DNA of 64,000 bases from Arcicella sp034519515 (GTDB taxonomy: Bacteria; Bacteroidota; Bacteroidia; Cytophagales; Spirosomataceae), in the NCBI GenBank assembly GCA_034519515.1, contig JAXHOK010000006.1:352078-416077 (forward strand). The letters are read 5' to 3'. This document shows positions 53,895 to 64,000 of this stretch, piece after piece (the first letter of the stretch is position 1; every line of letters begins with the position of its first letter). The notes beneath the pieces were generated by a model. It saw only the letters and a list, made by a program, of their open reading frames with translations, ran no database searches and had not been told where the DNA came from. Made by a program: the position numbers and the translations under genes.

Positions 53895-56800
53895 ATGAAA
53901 AACTTTACTGCAGCAATGCTTTCATTCTATGAGAGTGTAGTTTCCAATTCAGAACAGTCAGAAACTGTAAAAAAATCGGAAGCGAACACCGTTCGCAACA
54001 ACCGTGCCAACCTTTTTAAGAACATTTCGACAAGAAATTTTTTGTGGGGTTTTTATGGTATTTTTTTGAGCTTGTCAAAGACAGTCAAAAGACGAGTTTC
54101 GTCCTTTGACGATGTGTTTAACAGTTTAAAGAAGTATTGTAACTATTTAGACTTGGTTACGGGCAGTAGGGTTTACCTTGACGGTGGTCAGGCTTCTATC
54201 ATTGGTAGAAGCCTTATCGTCGTTTTGGCTGGTTTACTGACAATCAATTCCCAGGTTGCTCATGCACAATGTACGGGCGTGGCTGGAACGGTTTTCAGAG
54301 ACTTCAACCTCAACGGGGTGAGAGATACTCACGATATTGGATTGGCGGGTGTAACGGTGAAAGCCTTTAATTCGGCAAACGCCCAAGTGGGTACAACTGC
54401 CACCTCGGGAGCAAACGGAACCTATGCCATTACGGGAGTTACGGGTCAGGTGAGAGTTGAATTTTCAGGTTTGCCAGCAGGGTATGTATCGGGTCCAGAC
54501 GGGTCGAGTAGTTCTACCAGTGTTCAGTTTGTTACGGCAAATGCCTGTAATGTTGATTACGGTGTAAACCACCCTGATGATTTTTGTGCGAAGAATGGTG
54601 TTCAGCCAAAGGTAGCGGTACCATGTTATGCGAATGGTAATTTTAATGCACTTGGTACAAATGGGGCTGGTTTAGAAGATGCCTTAGTTTCCTTTCCATA
54701 CAACAGAACAGGAGATAAAGAAACAGCAGGTAATGCACCAAATCTACTGGCTTCTTACAATAAGATTGGATCAGTTTGGGGTATGGCATATAATAAGTAC
54801 AATAAAACTTTGTTTGCCACGGCGTTTATGAAACGTCACTCAGGTTTTGGTCCACAAGGAATTGCGGGTTTATATGTAGTTCAAAATGCGGATGCTAATG
54901 GACTGGGTACAGTTACTGGAATTAACCTACAATCACTTTTAGGAATCAATGCTGGAACTGAACCAAGTCGTAATTTTTCGGCTGATAAAACTCAACCAAC
55001 TGATGATGGTGGTAATGCTGTTTTTGATGCAGTTGGTAAAATGTCTTTCGGAGATTGTGAATTATCAACCGATGGTAATACTTTATACATCACAAACTTA
55101 TTTGATAAAAAGATTTATGTTTTAAATGTAACTAATCCCCTTTCTCCAACTTTAATCACTTCCTATGCGGTGCCAAACCCAGCTTGTTTGGGTAGCAATG
55201 ATTATGTACCTTTTGGCTTAAAATTTTATAGAGGCAAGTTATATGTTGGGGTAATTTGTACTGCACAAAGTAATCAACCATCAACGCCTGGTGCATTGTA
55301 TGGTCAAGCAGGTTTTGACTCAAGAACATTAAGTTCAGATGCTTTGAAGGCAACAGTTTATGAATTAAACGGTTCAACTTTCACTACTGCTCTGACATCA
55401 TTTCAATTGAATTTTGATAGAGGTTTAGCAAATAGTAGTGCAGTAAGTTATGCTATTTGGAGACCTTGGGTTAATAATTACGCTCAATTAAATCAAAATA
55501 GGAGTGAAACCTATCCACAACCAATTCTTTCAGATATTGAGTTTGATACGGATGGATCAATGATTTTAGGTTTTGCTGACCGTTTTTCTCATCAATTAGG
55601 AAATGCAAATTATCCACCTTTTGATGCACTACCCAACAGTGTTACTAATGGTTCATTTAACAGTGGTAATTCAGGATTTAGTTCTGATTATGCTGCAACG
55701 ACTGGATATGCGGTAACCACCAATTCAAGCACATTTACTACTGGTGCTTCCGCCTGTACGGGTCGTGGAGGTTCTGGAAATTTTTTGGTTGGTAATGGTC
55801 CTGCCGCTGCAAATAGTAGAGTTTGGTATCAAACAGTTGGGGTCAATCGATATACAACTTACCGATTGACTTTTTGGGCAACGGCTATTAATCCAAATAA
55901 TTTATCCCAATTGTATTTCACCGTTAATGGTAACAGAGTATGGGGCGGAGGAGATATTGCCCCTGTAACTTCTGCAACTTGTAACTGGGTAAAATACTCA
56001 GTTGATTGGTATGCAGGAAATAACCCTATTACATCAGCAGTCATCGGTATTGTTAATGGAAATACCAATGCAAGTGTTGGCGGGGTGGGAAATGATTTTG
56101 GAATAGATGATATATCAATTTCAGCAATCAGTACAGAAACGGGTCGTGTTGAAGGAGACGTAATGCGTGCCACAAAAAGTGGAAGTACGTGGACAATCGA
56201 AAACAACGGTACTGCCAGTGGCAGAACAACCTCAGGAGCTAATAAAGGTGGCGGACCTGGTGGTGGAGAATATTACTTCGGTGATTTAACCATCGATCAT
56301 GATGAACCTACTATGGGAGGTTTATTGATGCTTCCTGGTTCGGGTGAAGTAATGAGTACCATTGCTGGACCTGTTAATATTTTCTATTCGGGTGGAATAA
56401 GAAGATTTAATAACCAAACAGGTGACTACCTTTATACAGGGGCACCGATTGCTTGGAATAATGTTTCTGGATACAGATTAGGATATGGTTCTCGCCCAGT
56501 TCCAACGGGAGACTATAAACTTTATGCAGGTAATAATCCTGGAACATTTGGTAAAGCCTCTGGTTTGGGAGATATGGAGATTTTCTGTTCATTAGCTCCT
56601 TTGGAAATTGGAAACCGTATTTGGAGAGATTTCGATCAAGATGGTGTTCAAGATGCCAACGAACCAGGTATTGGAAGTATTACCGTTTTATTATTTAGAA
56701 ACGGTACACAAATAGCATCCACTTCTACAAACACGGCAGGTGAATATTATTTCAATGATGCCAATGTAACAAATGGATTATTGCCTGGCACGGCATATCA

Positions 56801-59800
56801 GATAAGAGTAGCCACCAATCAAGTTGGTAATACTTTTCTGTCACCAAAAGATGCAGGAGGTAATGATATTGCTGATAGTGACGGAGACGGAACAATCGTA
56901 AGTGGTTTTGCCGTAATTAATTTAACCACAGGTATTTACGGTGAAAGTAATCACACGTATGATGTTGGTTTCTCTCCTAATTGTCCTACGTTGAGTAATC
57001 CTCAACCTGCTAATGGACATCCCAAAATTTGTGCTGGTGGGTCATTGTCATTGTCATTGTCGGCAAGTAATGTTGGTTCACAACCTTTGCCCAATGCCAC
57101 GACTATTGAATGGATTTCTTTTGCAACGGCACAAGCAAATCCATATACTTCAACTGACCCAAAGACAATACTTACAACTTCGCCATCAACGGTCAGTTTA
57201 ATAGATGGGACTTTAACTGGTAATATTACAAACTTTCCAACCACCGCAGGCACATACTATGTGTATGCGTGCTTGAAGCCAGTGCCGAATGCAAGTTTGA
57301 ATCCAAACTGTCGTCCGTTCGTTGCGTATATAGTAACCGTTAGCCCAATTCCAGCCCCTCCAAGTTCAGTTTTGGGAGGTACGGCTTGTGCTGTTGGCGG
57401 CTCTGCAACGGTTTCAATGAGTGCAGTTTGTGCCACGGGAACAACACCAGTTTGGTATTCTTCAACGGCTTCAACGGCAGTTTTATCAACAGGAGCAGCA
57501 TATTCTCCAATCATAGGAGTAACAACTAATTATTATGTAGGATGTAAGAACAATACTTCGGGTTGCGAAACTGCGGGAGCGAATCGTTCTTTGGTAACGG
57601 CAACGGTTGTAAATACACCTTCAGCTCCCACAATTACGTTAGGTTCAGGTAGTAGCTCAACAGTTTGTAATGGCATATCAGCCACTTTGAATGCCTCATG
57701 TAGTACAGGGAATCTCTTGTGGTCAACAGGTGCTACGTCAAACAGTATTACGGTAACACCTTCAACAACAACAACTTATACAGCTACTTGTACAGTAACG
57801 AGTCCAATTACTTGTGCAAGTCCAGCTTCGGCAGGGTTCACCATAACGGTTAATCCAATTCCAAATGCCCCAACCGTATCGGGTGGAGGCGTTTCAATCT
57901 GTCCAGGCGGTTCAGCCACATTGACGGCATCGGGTTGTTCAAACACAAGTGGTTACAAATGGAACACAGGAGCAACGACAAATGCCATTACGGTAACTCC
58001 ATCAGCAACAACAACTTATACAGTTACTTGTACGGTAAATAATTGTCAAAGTCCAGCATCAGCCAATGCAACGGTAACAGTAAATGCCACGCCAGCTACT
58101 CCAACTATTTCATTAGGAAGTGGTAGTAGTGCCACGATTTGTAATGGAAGTTCAACGACCTTAGTAGCCAATGGCTGTGCAGGAAGTGTATTATGGTCTA
58201 ACGGAGCAACGACCAGTTCAATAACAGTAAATCCAACAACGACAACGACATACACAGTTACTTGTTCGGTAAATAACTGTCCAAGTGCAGTATCAAATGG
58301 ATTTACAGTAACAGTAAATCCAATTCCATCACGACTTACAGTTACGGGAGGCGGTGCATCAGTATGTATTGGTGGTTCAGCAACCTTGACAGCATCGGCT
58401 TGTGCAGGAACATATTTATGGTCGAATGGAGCAACAACTGCTTCAATTTCAGCACCAACGAATGTTGCTGGAACAATTAATTACACAGTTACTTGTACGG
58501 CAAATAATTGTACGAGTCCAGTATCAGCGGCAGCAAGTGTAACGGTTAATCCCATTCCAACTGCCCCCACGAGTGCCAACTTGAAAGGCGATGCGATTTG
58601 TCAGCCAGGGGTTGTGAATTTGACTGCCACTTGTGCAACGGGCGCAATCGCTCAGTGGTACAATGGCAACACAGCGAGTTCAGTATTTTTATTTGCAGGC
58701 AGTGCCTATTCACCAACGATTAGTGCGACAACAACCTATTTTGTAGGCTGTAAGAACAGCACAACGGGTTGTGAGACAGCGGCATCAGCGAGAGCAAGCG
58801 TAGTCGGAACATTGAATCCAAACTTACCCGCCCCAGCGAATGCCCAAGCGAGCAAAGGGATTGTATGTATCAACGAAACCTATACATTAAGTGCGAGTTG
58901 TGGAACGAACCAAAGCGTTCAGTGGTACACCACAAATACAGCATCAGGCGTAATTTTCACGAATTTAACTTATACGCAAACATCCGCAGGCACCTACAAT
59001 TATTATGTAGGCTGTAAAGACAACACAACCTTGTGTGAGACTTTACCCAATTCAAGAGCGAAAGTAAGCGTAGTAGTATTACCATACCCACCCGCCCCCA
59101 CGAATGCAACTAGCAGTAAATCAGCGATATGTATTGGTGAGAGCGTAGTATTGAGTGCGAGTTGTGGAGCGGGAGAAACGGCACAGTGGTACACCAGTGC
59201 CGGAGTAGCTTTAACCAGTTTAACAGTAACCCCAAGTCCAGTCGGGACCGTAACGTATAGAGTAGGTTGTAAGAATTCAACGGGATGCGAGACTTTACCA
59301 GCCAACAGAGCGAGCGTAAACATCACGGTAAATGGAATTCCAACGGCACCAACAAATGCAGGAAGCAATAATCCAAGTATTTGTGTGGGCGTAGAGAGTG
59401 CGATATTGACAGCAACTTGTTCAGCAGGCGAGACCCCACAATGGTACACAGCGGCAGGGGTATTATTTACCAACTTAACGGTAAGTCCAGCGGTAACTAC
59501 GGATTACTTTGTAGGCTGTAAAAATACGGCAACGGGTTGTGAGACGGCAGGAGGGAATCGTGCGAAAGTAACGATAACAGTAACCCCCATTCCAACTGCC
59601 CCCACGAGTGCCAACTTGAAAGGGGATGCGATTTGTCAGCCAGGGGTTGTGAATTTGACTGCCACTTGTGGCTTGGGCGCAATCGCTCAGTGGTACAATG
59701 GCAATACAGCGAGTTCAGTATTTTTATTTGCAGGCAGTGCCTATTCACCAACGATTAGTGCGACAACAACCTATTTTGTAGGATGCAAGAACAGCACAAC

Positions 59801-62477
59801 GGGTTGTGAGACAGCGGCATCAGCGAGAGCAAGCGTAGTCGGAACATTGAATCCAAATTTACCCGCCCCAGCGAATGCCCAAGCGAGCAAAGGGATTGTA
59901 TGTATCAACGAAACCTATACATTAAGTGCGAGTTGTGGAACGAACCAAAGCGTTCAGTGGTACACCACAAATACAGCATCAGGCGTAATTTTCACGAATT
60001 TAACTTATACGCAAACATCCGCAGGCACCTACAATTATTATGTAGGCTGTAAAGACAACACAACCTTGTGTGAGACTTTACCCAATTCAAGAGCGAAAGT
60101 AAGCGTAGTAGTATTACCATACCCACCCGCCCCCACGAATGCAACTAGCAGTAAATCAGCGATATGTATTGGTGAGAGCGTAGTATTGAGTGCGAGTTGT
60201 GGAGCGGGAGAAACGGCACAGTGGTACACCAGTGCCGGGGTAGCTTTAACCAGTTTAACGGTAACCCCAAGTCCAGTCGGGACAGTAACGTATAGAGTAG
60301 GTTGTAGAAATTCAACGGGCTGCGAGACTTTACCAGCCAACAGAGCCAGTGTAAACATCACGGTAAATGGAATTCCAACGGCACCAACAAATGCAGGAAG
60401 CAATAATCCAAGTATTTGTGTGGGCGTAGAGAGTGCGATATTGACAGCAACTTGTTCAGCAGGCGAGACCCCACAATGGTACACAGCGGCAGGGGTATTA
60501 TTTACCAACTTAACGGTAAGTCCAGCGGTAACTACGGATTACTTTGTAGGCTGTAAAAATACGGCAACGGGTTGTGAGACGGCAGGAGGGAATCGTGCGA
60601 AAGTAACGATAACAGTAACCCCCATTCCAACTGCCCCCACGAGTGCCAACTTGAAAGGGGATGCGATTTGTCAGCCAGGGGTTGTGAATTTGACTGCCAC
60701 TTGTGGCTTGGGCGCAATCGCTCAGTGGTACAATGGCAATACAGCGAGTTCAGTATTTTTATTTGCAGGCAGTGCCTATTCACCAACGATTAGTGCGACA
60801 ACAACCTATTTTGTAGGCTGTAAGAACAGCACAACGGGTTGTGAGACAGCGGCATCAGCGAGAGCAAGCGTAGTCGGAACATTGAATCCAAACTTACCCG
60901 CCCCAGCGAATGCCCAAGCGAGCAAAGGGATTGTATGTATCAACGAAACCTATACATTAAGTGCGAGTTGTGGAACGAACCAAAGCGTTCAGTGGTACAC
61001 CACAAATACAGCATCAGGCGTAATTTTCACGAATTTAACTTATACGCAAACATCCGCAGGCACCTACAATTATTATGTAGGCTGTAAAGACAACACAACC
61101 TTGTGTGAGACTTTACCCAATTCAAGAGCGAAAGTAAGCGTAGTAGTATTACCATACCCACCCGCCCCCACGAATGCAACTAGCAGTAAATCAGCGATAT
61201 GTATTGGTGAGAGCGTAGTATTGAGTGCGAGTTGTGGAGCGGGAGAAACGGCACAGTGGTACACCAGTGCCGGGGTAGCTTTAACCAGTTTAACAGTAAC
61301 CCCAAGTCCAGTCGGGACAGTAACGTATAGAGTAGGTTGTAAGAATTCAACGGGATGCGAGACTTTACCAGCCAACAGAGCGAGCGTAAACATCACGGTA
61401 AATGGAATTCCGAATGCACCAACAAATGCAGGAAGCAATAATCCAAGTATTTGTGTGGGCGTAGAGAGTGCGATATTGACAGCAACTTGTTCAGCAGGCG
61501 AGACCCCACAATGGTACACAGCGGCAGGGGTATTATTTACCAACTTAACGGTAAGTCCAGCGGTAACTACGGATTACTTTGTAGGCTGTAAAAATACGGC
61601 AACGGGTTGTGAGACGGCAGGAGGGAATCGTGCGAAAGTAACGATAACAGTAACCCCCATTCCAACTGCCCCCACGAGTGCCAACTTGAAAGGGGATGCG
61701 ATTTGTCAGCCAGGGGTTGTGAATTTGACTGCCACTTGTGGCACGGGCGCAATCGCTCAGTGGTACAATGGCAACACAGCGAGTTCAGTATTTTTATTTG
61801 CAGGCAGTGCCTATTCACCAACGATTAGTGCGACAACAACCTATTTTGTAGGCTGTAAGAACAGCACAACGGGTTGTGAGACAGCGGCATCAGCGAGAGC
61901 AAGCGTAGTCGGAACATTGAATCCAAATTTGCCAGCCCCAGCGAATGCCCAAGCGAGCAAAGGGATTGTATGTATCAACGAAACCTATACATTAAGTGCG
62001 AGTTGTGGAACGAACCAAAGCGTTCAGTGGTACACCACAAATACAGCATCAGGCGTAATTTTCACGAATTTAACTTATACGCAAACATCCGCAGGCACCT
62101 ACAATTATTATGTAGGCTGTAAAGACAACACAACCTTGTGTGAGACTTTACCCAATTCAAGAGCGAAAGTAAGCGTAGTAGTATTACCATACCCACCCGC
62201 CCCCACGAATGCAACTAGCAGTAAATCAGCGATATGTATTGGTGAGAGCGTAGTATTGAGTGCGAGTTGTGGAGCGGGAGAAACGGCACAGTGGTACACC
62301 AGTGCCGGGGTAGCTTTAACCAGTTTAACGGTAACCCCAAGTCCAGTCGGGACCGTAACGTATAGAGTAGGTTGTAGAGAATTCAACGGGCTGCGAGACT
62401 TTACCAGCCAACAGAGCCAGTGTAAACATCACGGTAAATGGAATTCCAACGGCACCAACAAATGCAGGAAGCAATAA
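53895..62477 (+). CDS. Giant modular surface adhesin (SdrD_B/Ig-like repeats)
   Basis: The first frame codes for 2,860 residues. Residues 1-105 are a polar extension; IIGRSLIVVLAGLLTINSQV with cleavage near HAQC is the signal peptide. Then come an SdrD_B module (about 128-230, FRDFNLNGVRDTHD), a propeller-like domain (about 280-900) with an inserted jelly-roll/CBM-like domain (about 580-745), a second SdrD_B module (about 905-1,035, IWRDFDQDGVQDANEPG with calcium-binding spacing) and Ig-like modules (from about 1,035). From residue 1,554 the protein is a tandem repeat of 345 residues, each made of four Ig-like modules. A 1-bp insertion near 62378 ends this frame; the gene continues to the window end. 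Confidence 0.85.
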   Translation: MKNFTAAMLSFYESVVSNSEQSETVKKSEANTVRNNRANLFKNISTRNFLWGFYGIFLSLSKTVKRRVSSFDDVFNSLKKYCNYLDLVTGSRVYLDGGQASIIGRSLIVVLAGLLTINSQVAHAQCTGVAGTVFRDFNLNGVRDTHDIGLAGVTVKAFNSANAQVGTTATSGANGTYAITGVTGQVRVEFSGLPAGYVSGPDGSSSSTSVQFVTANACNVDYGVNHPDDFCAKNGVQPKVAVPCYANGNFNALGTNGAGLEDALVSFPYNRTGDKETAGNAPNLLASYNKIGSVWGMAYNKYNKTLFATAFMKRHSGFGPQGIAGLYVVQNADANGLGTVTGINLQSLLGINAGTEPSRNFSADKTQPTDDGGNAVFDAVGKMSFGDCELSTDGNTLYITNLFDKKIYVLNVTNPLSPTLITSYAVPNPACLGSNDYVPFGLKFYRGKLYVGVICTAQSNQPSTPGALYGQAGFDSRTLSSDALKATVYELNGSTFTTALTSFQLNFDRGLANSSAVSYAIWRPWVNNYAQLNQNRSETYPQPILSDIEFDTDGSMILGFADRFSHQLGNANYPPFDALPNSVTNGSFNSGNSGFSSDYAATTGYAVTTNSSTFTTGASACTGRGGSGNFLVGNGPAAANSRVWYQTVGVNRYTTYRLTFWATAINPNNLSQLYFTVNGNRVWGGGDIAPVTSATCNWVKYSVDWYAGNNPITSAVIGIVNGNTNASVGGVGNDFGIDDISISAISTETGRVEGDVMRATKSGSTWTIENNGTASGRTTSGANKGGGPGGGEYYFGDLTIDHDEPTMGGLLMLPGSGEVMSTIAGPVNIFYSGGIRRFNNQTGDYLYTGAPIAWNNVSGYRLGYGSRPVPTGDYKLYAGNNPGTFGKASGLGDMEIFCSLAPLEIGNRIWRDFDQDGVQDANEPGIGSITVLLFRNGTQIASTSTNTAGEYYFNDANVTNGLLPGTAYQIRVATNQVGNTFLSPKDAGGNDIADSDGDGTIVSGFAVINLTTGIYGESNHTYDVGFSPNCPTLSNPQPANGHPKICAGGSLSLSLSASNVGSQPLPNATTIEWISFATAQANPYTSTDPKTILTTSPSTVSLIDGTLTGNITNFPTTAGTYYVYACLKPVPNASLNPNCRPFVAYIVTVSPIPAPPSSVLGGTACAVGGSATVSMSAVCATGTTPVWYSSTASTAVLSTGAAYSPIIGVTTNYYVGCKNNTSGCETAGANRSLVTATVVNTPSAPTITLGSGSSSTVCNGISATLNASCSTGNLLWSTGATSNSITVTPSTTTTYTATCTVTSPITCASPASAGFTITVNPIPNAPTVSGGGVSICPGGSATLTASGCSNTSGYKWNTGATTNAITVTPSATTTYTVTCTVNNCQSPASANATVTVNATPATPTISLGSGSSATICNGSSTTLVANGCAGSVLWSNGATTSSITVNPTTTTTYTVTCSVNNCPSAVSNGFTVTVNPIPSRLTVTGGGASVCIGGSATLTASACAGTYLWSNGATTASISAPTNVAGTINYTVTCTANNCTSPVSAAASVTVNPIPTAPTSANLKGDAICQPGVVNLTATCATGAIAQWYNGNTASSVFLFAGSAYSPTISATTTYFVGCKNSTTGCETAASARASVVGTLNPNLPAPANAQASKGIVCINETYTLSASCGTNQSVQWYTTNTASGVIFTNLTYTQTSAGTYNYYVGCKDNTTLCETLPNSRAKVSVVVLPYPPAPTNATSSKSAICIGESVVLSASCGAGETAQWYTSAGVALTSLTVTPSPVGTVTYRVGCKNSTGCETLPANRASVNITVNGIPTAPTNAGSNNPSICVGVESAILTATCSAGETPQWYTAAGVLFTNLTVSPAVTTDYFVGCKNTATGCETAGGNRAKVTITVTPIPTAPTSANLKGDAICQPGVVNLTATCGLGAIAQWYNGNTASSVFLFAGSAYSPTISATTTYFVGCKNSTTGCETAASARASVVGTLNPNLPAPANAQASKGIVCINETYTLSASCGTNQSVQWYTTNTASGVIFTNLTYTQTSAGTYNYYVGCKDNTTLCETLPNSRAKVSVVVLPYPPAPTNATSSKSAICIGESVVLSASCGAGETAQWYTSAGVALTSLTVTPSPVGTVTYRVGCRNSTGCETLPANRASVNITVNGIPTAPTNAGSNNPSICVGVESAILTATCSAGETPQWYTAAGVLFTNLTVSPAVTTDYFVGCKNTATGCETAGGNRAKVTITVTPIPTAPTSANLKGDAICQPGVVNLTATCGLGAIAQWYNGNTASSVFLFAGSAYSPTISATTTYFVGCKNSTTGCETAASARASVVGTLNPNLPAPANAQASKGIVCINETYTLSASCGTNQSVQWYTTNTASGVIFTNLTYTQTSAGTYNYYVGCKDNTTLCETLPNSRAKVSVVVLPYPPAPTNATSSKSAICIGESVVLSASCGAGETAQWYTSAGVALTSLTVTPSPVGTVTYRVGCKNSTGCETLPANRASVNITVNGIPNAPTNAGSNNPSICVGVESAILTATCSAGETPQWYTAAGVLFTNLTVSPAVTTDYFVGCKNTATGCETAGGNRAKVTITVTPIPTAPTSANLKGDAICQPGVVNLTATCGTGAIAQWYNGNTASSVFLFAGSAYSPTISATTTYFVGCKNSTTGCETAASARASVVGTLNPNLPAPANAQASKGIVCINETYTLSASCGTNQSVQWYTTNTASGVIFTNLTYTQTSAGTYNYYVGCKDNTTLCETLPNSRAKVSVVVLPYPPAPTNATSSKSAICIGESVVLSASCGAGETAQWYTSAGVALTSLTVTPSPVGTVTYRVGCREFNGLRDFTSQQSQCKHHGKWNSNGTNKCRKQ

Positions 62478-64000
62478 TCCAAGTATTTGTGTGGGCGTAG
62501 AGAGTGCGATATTGACAGCAACTTGTTCAGCAGGCGAGACCCCACAATGGTACACAGCGGCAGGGGTATTATTTACCAACTTAACGGTAAGTCCAGCGGT
62601 AACTACGGATTACTTTGTAGGCTGTAAAAATACGGCAACGGGTTGTGAGACGGCAGGAGGGAATCGTGCGAAAGTAACGATAACAGTAACCCCCATTCCA
62701 ACTGCCCCCACGAGTGCCAACTTGAAAGGGGATGCGATTTGTCAGCCAGGGGTTGTGAATTTGACTGCCACTTGTGCAACGGGCGCAATCGCTCAGTGGT
62801 ACAATGGCAACACAGCGAGTTCAGTATTTTTATTTGCAGGCAGTGCCTATTCACCAACGATTAGTGCGACAACAACCTATTTTGTAGGATGCAAGAACAG
62901 CACAACGGGCTGTGAAACAGCGGCATCAGCGAGAGCAAGCGTAGTCGGAACATTGAATCCAAACTTACCCGCCCCAGCGAATGCCCAAGCGAGCAAAGGG
63001 ATTGTATGTATCAACGAAACCTATACATTAAGTGCGAGTTGTGGAACGAACCAAAGCGTTCAGTGGTACACCACAAATACAGCATCAGGCGTAATTTTCA
63101 CGAATTTAACTTATACGCAAACATCCGCAGGCACCTACAATTATTATGTAGGCTGTAAAGACAACACAACCTTGTGTGAGACTTTACCCAATTCAAGAGC
63201 GAAAGTAAGCGTAGTAGTATTACCATACCCACCCGCCCCCACGAATGCAACTAGCAGTAAATCAGCGATATGTATTGGTGAGAGCGTAGTATTGAGTGCG
63301 AGTTGTGGAGCGGGAGAAACGGCACAGTGGTACACCAGTGCGGGTAGCTTTAACCAGTTTAACGGTAACCCCAAGTCCAGTCGGGACAGTAACGTATAGA
63401 GTAGGTTGTAGGAATTCAACGGGCTGCGAGACTTTACCAGCCAACAGAGCCAGTGTAAACATCACGGTAAATGGAATTCCGAATGCACCAACGAATGCAG
63501 GAAGCAGTACAGATCCAAGTATCTGTGTGGGCGTAGAAAGCACGACTTTGACAGCAACTTGTTCAGCAGGAGAAACGCCACAATGGTACACGAGCTGCAG
63601 GGGTATTATTTACCAACTTAACGGTAAGTCCAGCGGTAACTACGGATTACTTTGTAGGCTGTAAAAATACGGCAACGGGTTGTGAGACGGCAGGGAGGGA
63701 ATCGTGCGAAAGTAACAATCACAGTAACCCCATTCCAACTGCCCCCACGAGTGCCAACTTGAAAGGGGATGCGATTTGTCAGCCAGGGGTTGTGAATTTG
63801 ACTGCCACTTGTGCAACGGGCGCAATCGCTCAGTTGGTACAATGGCAACACAGCGAGTTCAGTATTTTTATTTGCAGGCAGTGCCTATTCACCAACGATT
63901 AGTGCGACAACAACTTATTTTGTAGGCTGCAAGAACAGCACAACGGGTTGTGAGACAGCGGCATCAGCGAGAGCAAGCGTAGTCGGAACATTGAATCCAA
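58554..64000 (+). repeat. 1,035-bp tandem repeat array in the adhesin gene
   Basis: Repeat starts (ATTCCAACTGCCCCCACGAG) lie at 58554, 59589, 60624, 61659, 62695 and 63732, giving spacings of 1,035, 1,035, 1,035, 1,036 and 1,037 bp. The copies differ at only a few positions per kilobase, a sign of recent amplification or gene conversion. The array runs past the window end, so the copy number is unknown. The two irregular spacings coincide with frame-breaking indels. Confidence 0.92.
62378..64000 (+). pseudogene. Frameshifted continuation of the giant adhesin (partial)
   Basis: The same protein continues after the inserted G near 62378 (frame 62491-63399 includes ILTATCSAGETPQWYTAAGV and further Ig modules). 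Additional indels compared with the earlier copies lie near 63343 (2 bp lost), 63592 (1 bp gained), 63692 (1 bp gained), 63731 (1 bp lost) and 63835 (1 bp gained). The C-terminus is outside the window. The concentration of indels in the last copies, beside the window end, suggests consensus errors in a repeat but could also be real decay. Confidence 0.65.

Noticed and set aside
59003..62579. Repeated antisense frames of 156 and 84 codons inside the adhesin array
   Set aside because: They recur with the 1,035-bp period and are shadows of the Ig-like coding frame; no signal peptide, domain or start context supports them.
58554..64000. CRISPR-like array
   Set aside because: The repeat unit is 1,035 bp and codes for protein in frame; there are no short repeats with unique spacers and no cas genes.

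Overview
The window looks like chromosomal DNA of a Bacteroidota bacterium, probably a Cytophagales/Spirosomaceae-type organism. This is inferred from AT-rich DNA, weak Shine-Dalgarno signals, candidate -7 boxes of the TAnnTTTG type, a GLPGLI protein beside a TonB-receptor-like beta-barrel, LytS/LytTR signalling, a type IX secretion (T9SS) C-terminal sorting domain, SdrD_B and Ig-like giant surface proteins, and many short dispersed palindromic repeats. No rRNA, tRNA, CRISPR array or complete insertion sequence was seen.

Layout. 1-24 kb is mostly metabolism, transport and regulation: the start of an aminotransferase, an NhaD antiporter, an MFS exporter, a TlpA-like thioredoxin protein, a cysE-cysM operon with a two-gene nucleotidyltransferase-like cassette inside it, a broken PIN toxin-antitoxin pair, an ATPase remnant, a DMT transporter, an acyl-CoA dehydrogenase with a MarR regulator and four matching palindromic operator candidates, a nitroreductase, a DUF6169-like pair, an RsmB-like RNA methyltransferase, and a LytS-type kinase whose LytTR response regulator lies 0.9 kb away across an unrelated gene. 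A surface protein followed by a LytTR-only protein comes next.

24-35 kb holds a Ycf48-like protein, an intergenic region with two MITE-like elements, a co-directional run of secreted and lipoprotein genes beginning with an OmpA-domain protein (several carry frame breaks), then the GLPGLI/outer-membrane beta-barrel pair. 35.7-46.3 kb carries two large secreted Ig-like proteins, the first with at least ten frame breaks and a T9SS sorting domain, the second with a duplicated Ig plus Ycf48-like module. 46-53 kb returns to intact genes (Rpn-type nuclease, GMC oxidoreductase, HupE/UreJ-like protein, APH-type phosphotransferase, vanadium-haloperoxidase-like protein). From 53.9 kb to the window end lies a giant adhesin with an extended signal peptide, SdrD_B modules, a propeller-like region and a nearly identical 1,035-bp (345-residue) tandem repeat; it is preceded by a long leader and a strong sigma-54 promoter candidate.

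Two patterns stand out. First, frame-breaking indels are confined almost entirely to poorly conserved surface-protein genes, while conserved genes are intact, which may be biology or a by-product of homology-guided polishing. Second, the intergenic regions hold at least four kinds of palindromic repeat, including one 79-bp double hairpin nested inside two elements with unrelated terminal inverted repeats.
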